Assembly (NCBI GenBank): GCA_023249835.1
Contig: JAHFBY010000038.1
Coordinates: 1-9,292, forward strand
Direction of reading: 5' to 3'
Length of the DNA: 9,292 nt
DNA from: Elusimicrobiota bacterium
Lineage (GTDB): Bacteria; Elusimicrobiota; Elusimicrobia; 2-02-FULL-39-32
The position numbers and the translations under genes were made by a program. Shown here piece after piece: positions 1 to 7,800 of this stretch; positions within the stretch are counted from its first letter, which is position 1; every line of letters begins with the position of its first letter. The notes under the pieces were generated by a model. That model did not search any database. It was given only the letters and a program-made list of their open reading frames with translations, and had not been told where the DNA came from.

Positions 1-598
1 CTGGTGGCTCGATCCTATTTATAAAGGTAGCTACCCCATGGAACTTTGCCACCCGCAAGATAACCCCTTACCCAACATCCTTTCCAACGACTTTAAAATT
101 ATTCAGTCTCCAACGGATTTCTTAGGCATAAACGTTTACGCTGGACTGCTGGTGAAAGCTGCTCCACAACCGCTGGGATACACAATCGTCCCTTACCCAA
201 AAAAAACGCCTCTAACCAGCATGCAATGGGCAATTACCCCCAACGCGACCTACTGGGCAATAAAAATACTGTCGCAAAAATATGCCGTCCCCAAATTTTA
301 CATTACAGAAAACGGGGCGGCGTTTACGGACCACGTTTCACTTGGCGGAGAAGTGGCGGATGAGAACCGGATCAATTTTTATAAAAATTACTTGCGCTTT
401 ACCCATAAAGCCGTTGCCGAAGGGCTGCCTCTGGCGGGATATTTTGCCTGGTCGCTTATGGACAATTTCGAGTGGGCGCACGGGTACAGCCAGCGCTTTG
501 GCCTAATCCATGTGGACTATAACACTTTAAAGAGAACTCCCAAAAAAAGTTATTATTGGTACCGCCAGGTCATTTCAAAAAACGAGCTCATCACTTAA
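1..598 (+). CDS. Beta-glucosidase, glycoside hydrolase family 1 (3' part only)
   Basis: This is the C-terminal part of a GH1 retaining beta-glycosidase, which hydrolyses beta-linked glucosides or related sugars. The reading frame is open from base 2 (WWLDPIYKGSYPMEL, a typical GH1 stretch), so the ATG at 38 is internal and not the start. About 198 residues are visible. GH1 enzymes are usually 440-460 residues, so roughly the first half, including the NEP acid/base motif, lies outside the window. Visible hallmarks are DFLGINVY, the nucleophile motif ITENG (Glu at codon 308-310), and WSLMDNFEWAHGY, whose Trp and Glu line the sugar-binding subsite in the family. The end, TPKKSYYWYR, is also typical. 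No export signal can be judged. The stop codon (596-598) lies inside the 3' end of the convergent diguanylate cyclase gene. GH1 membership is clear, but substrate (glucoside, galactoside or 6-phospho-sugar) cannot be decided from this part. Confidence 0.93.
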   Translation, partial: WWLDPIYKGSYPMELCHPQDNPLPNILSNDFKIIQSPTDFLGINVYAGLLVKAAPQPLGYTIVPYPKKTPLTSMQWAITPNATYWAIKILSQKYAVPKFYITENGAAFTDHVSLGGEVADENRINFYKNYLRFTHKAVAEGLPLAGYFAWSLMDNFEWAHGYSQRFGLIHVDYNTLKRTPKKSYYWYRQVISKNELIT

Positions 599-2567
599 TC
601 ACGAAAATAGAGTCGTCGGGACCCATCTTTTTAGACCAAACAGTGGCGCGGTCTTTGCCGTGCCCTTTGGAATAATAAAGCGCTTTATCCGCTCGGTCTT
701 GAACATCATCAACGATGGCGCTCACGTTCCAATCTGAGGGCTCTTGATCAGTATCATCAGCAAGGATAGGATAGCCGGCAATGCCCATAGACACGGTAAA
801 CCGTATGGCCTCTTGATTTTTTATCTTTATCACGGTCGAATGCACAGCTTCACGAATATTTTCCGCAGTGAGCACCGCCACTTCTTCCGTAGAGTTGCCC
901 AGCACCACCAAAAATTCTTCCCCGCCAGGCCTGCCCACATAATCGCCGATACGGCGCACGAAACGTTTCAATATACCCGCAAAGGTTTTAATCACTTTGT
1001 CCCCCACCAAATGGCCGACAGAATCGTTAATTTTTTTAAAGTTGTCTATATCAAAAGTAATGACGTAAACGAATTGGGTTGTGTTGGGCCGATGCGCCAG
1101 CTTTAGAGCGTCCATGAGCCGCAACCTAATATTTTCGCGGTTTAAAAGGCCGGTCATGGAATCTGAGGTCGCTAACTTCTCATTTTTGGTGTAGAGGTAA
1201 ACAGTGTCCAAAGCGCCGCCGATCGGTTCCATGAGGTTCTGCACCATTTCCAACTCTTCGCGGTCAAAAGAAGTTTTTCCGCTCATCACCAAGAGCAGCA
1301 CTCCAAACCTCTGGCCGGTGGCCGAACGTAAAGGCAGAAGCGCAAAGTTGCGAATATGTTCCGACACGAGGTCTTTATATTCATAGAAGTTAGAATCGCC
1401 CACCACTTCAAAGTTGCGGAAATCGTTGTTGTTATCTTTATTTAAAACCTTAATGATGGCTTCGGGCTTTATCGGCAATTTTAGTGAGTCAATCTCTACG
1501 CCCGAATAAACGTAAAAATGCGGCCACACGAACCGGTCCGCGCCTGTTTCCTCGTGTTGACCGGCTTTATTTCGGTTATAATTCCACATTTCGTACTCTT
1601 CAAAAATATTATTTTCTATCGGCACCAATTCATCGTGGTCCAAAGACGCGGAAAGCACTACATAAACTTGCCGGCAAGTAATCCGGGACCGAATAATATC
1701 GTAAATATTTTTTGCCGCGTCGGTCAGCCTGACCACGCGGGATATCCGGCGAAACGCAGTGAGCACGTCGTTAATTTCCTCTTTGGTTTTGCGCAAGCTG
1801 TCGGTCTTTTTCGCAATGGTATTTTTCATCACCTCTTCGTTGGATCGAATCGTGACTAAAAGGTGTTTCATTTGCGAGGAAAGAAACGTCACTTCGCGCG
1901 GACCGCGAATATCAAATTTTTCAATGGGGTCGGTTTCCTTATAGGTTTCCATGGCTAAAGATAAAGCGAGCACAGGCTCGGTGACTCTGCGGGCATAAAT
2001 CCAGGCAGGCACGCCGATCAATAGCATCAGCAAAAGGAGTATTCCCAAGGTAAGAGAAAGGCTTAAGTATATGGAATGATAGATCGCATTGGTGCTTATC
2101 CCCATAACCAGACAACCTAAAACCATATCGTTTTCCACAATGCCGAACGCGCCTTCGAGCACTTTGCCTACGTCTCCATAATCGACTTCTCGAAAAACAT
2201 AGTCTTGTCCCAGAGCAATGTTTCCCCAACCGCTCATATTAATGGAATTTACATGCGTTTTTCTACCGCTGACGTCCATGGGGATATAGACGTTTCCTTT
2301 GGTATCGGCAATTTCCAAGTACGCTAAATCTTCGCGTTTGACAATAGAATCCACCACTTGGTCAAGCATGAGGGCGTTCTTATCTTTAAAGCGGAGTATT
2401 TGGTAAGCTTGCGGACGGACAAAATTTGCTGAGCGGCGCAACTCCCGCTTAACCGACTCCATTTTTTCATGCGATTCACGAAAATAAATGATCACCGACC
2501 AAATAAAGCCAAAAGCCAATAACCCCACCACCGAAGCAAAACAAACCCGCCCGCGCAAACTGTTCAT
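591..2567 (-). CDS. Membrane-bound diguanylate cyclase (GGEEF) with HAMP-like and GAF-like regions
   Basis: This 658-residue protein probably makes c-di-GMP from two GTP at the inner membrane. Segments seen in order are a membrane helix at about 9-29, a periplasmic sensor region of about 135 residues (30-165), a second membrane helix at about 166-192, a HAMP-like linker at about 192-245 (TEPVLALSLAMETYKETD), a short helical stretch rich in Lys/Glu to about 270, a GAF-like region at about 275-460, and a GGDEF domain at about 467-645. The catalytic domain looks competent. It has the metal-binding Asp in FDIDNFKKIND (D506), the signature GGEEF (548-552), the closing RADKALYYSKGHGK, and the allosteric I-site RIGD (539-542) at the usual distance before GGEEF. 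No EAL or HD-GYP domain follows. The ATG at 2567 is preceded by a purine-rich GGGGGAAAG. The sensor ligand is unknown. Its 3' end overlaps the convergent GH1 gene by 8 bases. Confidence 0.93.
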   Translation of the reverse strand: MNSLRGRVCFASVVGLLAFGFIWSVIIYFRESHEKMESVKRELRRSANFVRPQAYQILRFKDKNALMLDQVVDSIVKREDLAYLEIADTKGNVYIPMDVSGRKTHVNSINMSGWGNIALGQDYVFREVDYGDVGKVLEGAFGIVENDMVLGCLVMGISTNAIYHSIYLSLSLTLGILLLLMLLIGVPAWIYARRVTEPVLALSLAMETYKETDPIEKFDIRGPREVTFLSSQMKHLLVTIRSNEEVMKNTIAKKTDSLRKTKEEINDVLTAFRRISRVVRLTDAAKNIYDIIRSRITCRQVYVVLSASLDHDELVPIENNIFEEYEMWNYNRNKAGQHEETGADRFVWPHFYVYSGVEIDSLKLPIKPEAIIKVLNKDNNNDFRNFEVVGDSNFYEYKDLVSEHIRNFALLPLRSATGQRFGVLLLVMSGKTSFDREELEMVQNLMEPIGGALDTVYLYTKNEKLATSDSMTGLLNRENIRLRLMDALKLAHRPNTTQFVYVITFDIDNFKKINDSVGHLVGDKVIKTFAGILKRFVRRIGDYVGRPGGEEFLVVLGNSTEEVAVLTAENIREAVHSTVIKIKNQEAIRFTVSMGIAGYPILADDTDQEPSDWNVSAIVDDVQDRADKALYYSKGHGKDRATVWSKKMGPDDSIFVIK

Positions 2568-2693
2568 CTTTCCCCCGCGCTTACCCGGACAATAAAAAAT
2601 CCAGATTCAATTCAATAGTCTTACCATAAGTATTTTATCATACATAATCTAAAATTTATAATGAGACCGGATGCTGAGAATTAAATCCTGATT
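2568..2693. other. AT-rich intergenic spacer upstream of the diguanylate cyclase
   Basis: This short spacer separates the small-gene pair from the diguanylate cyclase gene. It must hold the leader of the cyclase gene if that gene has its own promoter. Read on the minus strand it has several AT-rich hexamers that could act as -10 boxes (for example TATGATAAAAT), but none has a convincing -35 partner at 16-18 bases. I found no stem followed by a T-run, so no intrinsic terminator is called for the upstream pair. Confidence 0.4.
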
Positions 2694-2909
2694 TTAAACT
2701 CTATGAAATGTATGTTCCGATAGATAGGTGTTGGTTGGCCTATGCCTTTGATATGCTTTCGAGTTTAATTTTTTAGGAATATCCTTGCAGAGTATATGGA
2801 CATCGGAATTTTTAGTTATTCGTCTAACTTCCTTAGGATTTTTAATTAAAAATCGAAGGAAATCAAAAGACTCTGAAATTTCATGTTTAATTTGATCTTT
2901 ATTTGTCAT
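2694..2909 (-). CDS. Small 71-residue protein, candidate antitoxin partner
   Basis: This is a small soluble protein of unknown function, without signal peptide or membrane segment. Its core, ESFDFLRFLIKNPKEVRRI followed by a hydrophobic strand (DVHILCKDIP), has a helix-then-strand look. It recalls small DUF5647-like proteins with a FLRxLLxxPE pattern; that resemblance is from memory and is weak. The C-terminal part is basic and rich in His, Arg and Thr. The ATG is 6 bases after the stop of the 123-residue gene, so the two are almost certainly co-transcribed. No Shine-Dalgarno sequence is seen before the start; the leader is nearly pure A/T. Tight pairing of two short genes in an AT-rich islet suggests a toxin-antitoxin-like module, with this smaller protein as the possible antitoxin. 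It could equally be a pair of uncharacterised accessory proteins. The gene is probably real; its role is not established. Confidence 0.6.
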   Translation of the reverse strand: MTNKDQIKHEISESFDFLRFLIKNPKEVRRITKNSDVHILCKDIPKKLNSKAYQRHRPTNTYLSEHTFHRV

Positions 2910-2915
2910 TTTAAT

Positions 2916-3287
2916 TTACTTTAAATATTTCGAAAATTGCTCAATATACCATTCATAACGGTCCATAAGGTCTTGCTCGGCGTACTGAACACATTGTTCC
3001 ATGGTATCCAAAATTAGAGGTTTCTTCTCTTCATTTCCATTAGGAGAAAGAATATCCCTGTGAGGAAAACCATGCGCAAAATCATATCTAACTACAGGAT
3101 GCCACTTATGCCTTACAAACACTTCCAACTGAACTACGAAATCAATAATTTTACCGTTACGAGTTACTATTTTAAATCTTAAGCGTATAGTGCCATCTGT
3201 GCCAAGTTTCTTAAAAAATTGTTTTTGGCCCATTAAATTAATATTACCATGAGTTATTGATAAATGCAATATAGCGCATTGAGACAT
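2916..3287 (-). CDS. Hypothetical 123-residue protein with RYDxAHGFPHRD motif, candidate toxin of a small-gene pair
   Basis: This is a soluble protein of unknown function. The body looks like consecutive beta-strands (RLRFKIVT, KIIDFVVQLEVFV, WHPVVRYDFAHGFPHRDI) followed by a helical C-terminus (TMEQCVQYAEQDLMDRYEWY). The motif RYDFAHGFPHRD, rich in Arg, Asp and His after a VVQLE strand, recalls the DUF7718 family. It is loosely similar to the layout of TumE-type toxins, whose motif is an RYDN followed by PHHxH. This is recall, not a search. The ATG at 3287 gives the longest form. The in-frame ATG at 3233 (MGQKQFFKKLG, 105 residues) may be the true start, because the first 18 residues look like translated leader. 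Neither start has a clear ribosome-binding site. The gene is read first in the pair, with the 71-residue gene 6 bases downstream. Base composition is clearly more AT-rich than the flanking genes, which hints at acquisition. Confidence 0.65.
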   Translation of the reverse strand: MSQCAILHLSITHGNINLMGQKQFFKKLGTDGTIRLRFKIVTRNGKIIDFVVQLEVFVRHKWHPVVRYDFAHGFPHRDILSPNGNEEKKPLILDTMEQCVQYAEQDLMDRYEWYIEQFSKYLK

Positions 3288-3355
3288 GCATAATGTTACC
3301 GAGAGACTAGGCGTTAAGCCTCATATAACCTAATAGCCAACAACCCTGAATTTGA

Positions 3356-4879
3356 TTATTTCATTGTCGCTAAATCTTCTTCTAAAGGCGCGATATCTAT
3401 GCCCGTTGGAGCGAAACGTTCGGCCATTTCGTTTAAAAGCTGAACGCGCGCATAACGGTCCGCGCCCCGGGCAACGATTTTCGCGTAATAGCTCCAGGCG
3501 CCGGAGAAATCCACTTCCGCTTTAGCGCGCTCGGACTTTGTTGAGGAAAGCTCATCTTTGGCTTCTTTAACGTCTATCCCCGTATTTTCAAAATCTTGCG
3601 CCACATATTCCAGCCACTCGATCCGCTCAATTAAACAGGCGCCCGCGGACTTTTTAAGCCAGTAACGGTCCATCAAGTTTTGATATTGGTCCTGAAACAT
3701 TTTAAGCGAAGCCTCTTTGCCTTCCCTGTGCTCAAGACTTTTGGCTTCGGGTATCCAAGCCAGCGACCCAGTTTTAAAATCGGATATTTCGTTTCGAACC
3801 CTTTCAATTTTTGTGCGCGTAAACTCCAATTGCTGGCTGATTTGCCGTAACGTATTTTCAGCGGTGCGTTTGCGCAAAACCTCAGTTGATTCCCGCACTA
3901 CCCCGCCAAACTTTACGCCGAAAGTAAACCGGTGGTTGCCTTGAGTTGCGCCCAAACCTTGGCCGTAAAGCGGCATCAAAAATCCATAATCGATTTGAAC
4001 TTTGCCCAACCGGTACGTGCATCCTAAAGATATTTGCGTAAAACTTTCTGACCCCGCGGTAAAAGCTCCCCGCGCGCCAATATCCGCTTTAGTGAATTTA
4101 GTGGCCATCCACCATTTTTCCGCCGCGGTGGTAGAAAAAATTTGCCGGTTTAAACCGCTCGCGGATTTCGTTAAATTTAGCTGTTCGCTCACCAAGAACG
4201 TCCGGTCCTGATAGGCGATTGCCGAACGGATGATCATGGCGGCGTTATCGCGTCCAAGGCTGGATATTGAAAGGTTGGGTTCGTTAATGTTTTCAATCAT
4301 CGATCCATACGTCCATTTGTCGTTGCGCCGATACAAGAGCCCCGCGTCCACGGCAAAGTTGGACCCGGAAGATCCTTTAGCGTAAATAGGGTCAACTTTA
4401 CCGGTCTCAATAAAACCAAAATCGTCCGTTTGACCTATAGGGACAAAGAATTCACGATTTAAATGTTTAACGTTCATGCCCCCTGACCAACGTTTGAGTA
4501 TTTTATGGCTGTATCCCAGGGTGAGGACCTGTTCCTTGTACACGGACTGAACGCTGTACTGCTGCCAGGCAAAACCAAAAGATCCGTACTTCCTATTTAA
4601 GGGGTGGATATAGGTGGCGTTCGAGTTAGAAACTTTAGACTGGTCATTTAAGCCAGTTTGCAAAAGACCGTAAGAGGCCGAGAACTCTTTTCGGCTTAAA
4701 TTTGCCATTCCCGCGGGGTTGTAGTAGAGGGCAAAAGCGTCGTCTGCTATGGCAGTGAACGCGCCGCCCAAACCCACCGCGCGCGCCCCAACGCCCACCT
4801 CTTCAAACGACGCGAAAATAGGGCAAGAAAAAAGAGCAATCATAAAAAGAACCGCTAAACTGCCAAATATTTTTTTCAT
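3356..4879 (-). CDS. PorV/PorQ-family outer-membrane beta-barrel protein with helical C-terminal extension
   Basis: This 507-residue protein starts with a clear signal peptide (MKKIFGSLAVLFMIALFSCPIFA, cleavage probably after residue 23 or 24). The mature start is the family signature: GVGARAVGLGGAFTAIADDA then YYNPAGMANL, about residues 29-61. Residues to about 325 are a series of alternating strands typical of an outer-membrane barrel of the PorV/PorQ (UPF0164) type. PorV in type IX secretion carries substrates from the secretion pore to the cell-surface sortase complex. Residues about 330-507 are an extra, charged, helix-rich region with coiled-coil-like stretches and two related segments around TGID (433-436 and 492-495), not expected in plain PorV. 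The start is set by the signal peptide; a GGTGG lies 7 bases upstream. The ATG overlaps the stop of the giant surface-protein gene by one base (TAATG), so the two are translationally coupled. A role as escort or anchor for that protein is inferred. Confidence 0.85.
   Translation of the reverse strand: MKKIFGSLAVLFMIALFSCPIFASFEEVGVGARAVGLGGAFTAIADDAFALYYNPAGMANLSRKEFSASYGLLQTGLNDQSKVSNSNATYIHPLNRKYGSFGFAWQQYSVQSVYKEQVLTLGYSHKILKRWSGGMNVKHLNREFFVPIGQTDDFGFIETGKVDPIYAKGSSGSNFAVDAGLLYRRNDKWTYGSMIENINEPNLSISSLGRDNAAMIIRSAIAYQDRTFLVSEQLNLTKSASGLNRQIFSTTAAEKWWMATKFTKADIGARGAFTAGSESFTQISLGCTYRLGKVQIDYGFLMPLYGQGLGATQGNHRFTFGVKFGGVVRESTEVLRKRTAENTLRQISQQLEFTRTKIERVRNEISDFKTGSLAWIPEAKSLEHREGKEASLKMFQDQYQNLMDRYWLKKSAGACLIERIEWLEYVAQDFENTGIDVKEAKDELSSTKSERAKAEVDFSGAWSYYAKIVARGADRYARVQLLNEMAERFAPTGIDIAPLEEDLATMK
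3359..3448 (-). repeat. TGID repeat 2 at the C-terminus of the PorV-like protein
   Basis: Residues 478-507 (RVQLLNEMAERFAPTGID then IAPLEEDLATMK) align without gaps with residues 419-448. By eye 10 of 30 positions are identical, including Leu, Ala, Phe, TGID and a late Leu. The pattern is a helix, a GID turn and a second helix, which suggests a degenerate helical repeat of about 59 residues. Confidence 0.5.
3536..3625 (-). repeat. TGID repeat 1 in the PorV-like protein extension
   Basis: Residues 419-448 (RIEWLEYVAQDFENTGID then VKEAKDELSSTK) are the first copy of the helix-TGID-helix segment, 59 residues before the copy that ends the protein. Confidence 0.5.
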
Positions 4880-4881
4880 TA
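4877..4881 (-). promoter_or_regulatory. TAATG stop-start overlap coupling the surface protein to the PorV-like gene
   Basis: On the minus strand the stop TAA of the giant protein (4881-4879) shares its last A with the ATG of the PorV-like gene (4879-4877). Such overlaps commonly let a terminating ribosome restart, giving linked synthesis. It also shows that the pair is one transcription unit. Confidence 0.85.
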
Positions 4882-7800
4882 TCTGGCCACCGCGACTGTT
4901 CCGGTAAATGTTTTTTCACCCACCTCGATATTGTAGTAGTAGGCGCCGCCCGCCACCGTCGCGCCGTTCGCGTCGGTCCCGTCCCAGGAAAGGACGGGCG
5001 TTCCTCCTAAGAAAAGATCGATTTTTTGGGCCGCTGCCACGCGCACTGAACGCGAATCGTAAATTGAGCCGCTGATAGGAGCGTCGCCCGGATTTTCAAA
5101 ATAAAAGAATACCCTATCATTAATGCCGTCGTTGTTGGGCGAAATTGTTTTGGGATATACCGCGTTAAGCTGCGGCTTGCTCGCCTGCTCTACGAGCCGC
5201 AGTTGATAAATTCCCGAACGCTGCGCGTTAAATAACAAACCGCTTTCCGCGGCATAAAGTTTGGTCCCAAGTTTAATCCATTGCTGACCGTTGTGCCAAT
5301 ATACGGAAAAAGCCTCGGAAACATTGTCCGCGGAAGGCAAGTCCGTACTAAATTTAGGCTGCGGCGCCATTGCGCCGGAACCTAACTGCAAAGCTCCGGC
5401 CGCGACTTTGCCGGTTTCGTCGGTTTGATAGCCAAAACTAATGGCCAAAGGTTGATTAAAAAAGTAATTGTTTACTGTGGCGCCGGTCTGCGCGTTATAA
5501 ACGTTCATGTTTAACGATTTAAAGATCACGCCGCCTTCCTGGGAAGGTTGCTGGTTAATTTGCAGCGCCATTGCATTTTGGCTTAAATCATGGATTAACT
5601 GTTTGGGTACATTGACATAAGAAAGTTGATCGTCCAGCACAAAAATTTTGCTGTCCTCTAAATCTCCGGCTATGATCGCGGAATCGCGGGAAACAGAACC
5701 TTCCTGGTCGATTGCCCGCGCCTTATAAAAAACCGGTTTGTTACGGTCAACCCGGTCATTAAAACTAGGGCTGGCAACAGACACGACAAACAACTTTCCG
5801 TTTTTTTCCATAGGAGAATCCAGTTTGTTGAGCTCGTAATGATCGAGCTCCGCTAAGGTTAACTGGGTGTTATTGACCCGAGCTATCGGAGCTTCCCACT
5901 GCAACTCGAAAGTTTCGCCGTCCGCTAAAAAGTGTCCGTTAAGGTTTTGGGGCGCTTTGGGCGCGGCAACGTCCAAGCGCAGCACGGTAAAGGGTTCGGA
6001 CTCAAACCTGGCAGCGTTTCCAAAACGGTCTTGACTGCGCAGCAAAAGCGTCCAACGGCCGGGCAACTCTTGCAGAGGATCGATTTCGAGTTGGTACGCG
6101 TTGGGACCTGCGCGTTTTAACATTTCGCCGGTTAAATTTAATGGTTTTGTATCTTCCGGGTCGTCGGCTTTAACCATAAATAAACTGTAGGTTGGCGCCG
6201 GGTCAAGATCGTCGTTTATAGTAAACGAAGCGCGGATTTTGCCTTTTCTTAAATTAATAAAGGTCCGTTCCGGCGTGGTTAAACTTAACCCAATTTCCGG
6301 CGCGGTGTTGTCTACGAACAGGTCAAAATTTTTAGGCGGTTCCCGGTTGCCCAGCGTATCTTCCGAAAAAACGGTCAGGGAGTGGCGGCCGCCGGTTAAA
6401 CGAAGCGGTACGTCTTTATCATCTTGAAACTCTTTTTGGTCCAAAGTATAGTAAATGAGTTTGATGCCTGCGCCGGAATCTTCGCCTGAGCCGTCCTCCG
6501 CGCGAATGGTGACCGCGCTTTTTTCGCTTATAACCCAACCGCCGCTCACTTCTAACCGCGGTTCGCCAACCAACAGCGCGGTCAATGGCGCCGACTCTTC
6601 CACAACTACGATCAGGGATTTTTTTGGTCCTTTGTTTCCTACCCCGTCTTCCGCAAAATATTCAACATAGTATTTGCCGAGCGCTAAACTGGTGGAATAG
6701 GTTTGAACGAACAAGGATTCATTCTCATTTTTTATTTTTTGCTCTAATCCGTTAACTGCGATACTCAAATAATTTAATCCGCTGCCGGTTTTTGAACGTT
6801 CCTCGTCCCTCGCGTTAAAAGCGATTACGGACCTGCTGCTCACATATAAAACTCCATCCCTAACGCTGTAACGGCCTTTTACGCTCCACTCTGTGTCCGG
6901 CGCGGTCTCGTCAACCGCAACCGTTAAAACCAACTCCGTGCCGTGTCCGGCGTTGTCCCTTGCCCGGCAGCGCAATTCGTGAATATTTTCCGTATGAATA
7001 TCCATCGCCGCAACAGAACCGGCATAAACATTAAACAGCGAGCTGTTTAAACTAAGTTCAATGCTCGCAAAGCCGGAAGCCACGCCGCTAGAAATGGGGT
7101 CAGACCCGCTAAACCCAATCCGCGGGTCTTTGGAGGCGTAATAAACCCCGTCCCGCGCTACCCACTTGCCGCGAACAATTTGAAATTGGACAATTGGGGA
7201 TGAAGCGTCTACTTCCAGTTCCTGGGCGTGATCGTCTTCCCGGTTTAAAACGTTATCTTGAGCGTGCCAGTCAACGGTCCTGGTCCCTTCGGAAAGATAA
7301 AACGGCTGGCTATAAACAAAGGCGGGACCTTTGTCCGTTGAAATAAACACGCTTTGCACGCCGCTGCCTAAGTTTCGCCAGGGCTCGTCTTGGGCCAGAG
7401 CCTGAACTGGAATCTCTGAATTCCAATAAGTGTGCGTGCCGATAAGCACCGCTTTATTCTTTAAGTCCAACCGCGAGTGCGGCACCGAACCGTCAACTTT
7501 AAAATTTAATGATTTTACCGCTTCCCGGTTGCCAATTTGATCAACGCTATAGAACTCTGTTTCCCATACCCCTTCTTGGGGGCTAAACGGAAATTGGTCT
7601 CTAGTCTCAAGTATGCTGCCATCGCGGCCTATGCGGTTGGCAATTATTTGAGTTTTTGCCAGTCCGCTGGCTGCGCCGTCTGTTACCGGGTCTATTGCTT
7701 TAAACCCAATAAGGGACAACGTGGAAACATAGAGTTCGTTTTCTGCGTTATAAAATTTCGGACCGGACTCAACTAAGAACTCGGTCTCCGGCGCAGTTAG

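Larger units (their letters stand above)
2570..3355. other. AT-rich islet carrying the small-gene pair
   Basis: By eye this stretch is far richer in A and T than both neighbours. Sampled 60-base lines have about 18-40% GC here, against around 50% and up to about 70% in the surface-protein operon to the right. It holds the two small minus-strand genes and little else. No transposase, integrase, direct-repeat boundary or tRNA target was recognised, so the means of arrival is not visible. The change in composition is seen; horizontal transfer is inferred. Confidence 0.55.

Noticed and set aside
1939..2229. 96-residue minus-strand open frame
   Set aside because: It lies inside the diguanylate cyclase in another frame, covering the second membrane segment, and its translation has no recognisable features.
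2568..2693. Possible promoter and terminator signals in the AT-rich spacer
   Set aside because: The -10-like strings are what AT-rich sequence gives by chance. No well-spaced -35 and no stem with a T-run was found.
2694..2909. 71-residue gene as a truncated or frameshifted pseudogene
   Set aside because: Although the C-terminal tail looks unusual, the ATG is placed tightly after the upstream gene and I see no clear continuation of a longer protein in another frame.
3309..3321. Small AGGC-GCCT stem, and an integron-like core GCTTAAC/GTTAAGC beside the small-gene pair
   Set aside because: The stem is only 4 bp with no T-run, so it is not a terminator. A single 7-base core-like match without a paired second core at 60-120 bases does not make an attC site, and no integrase is present.
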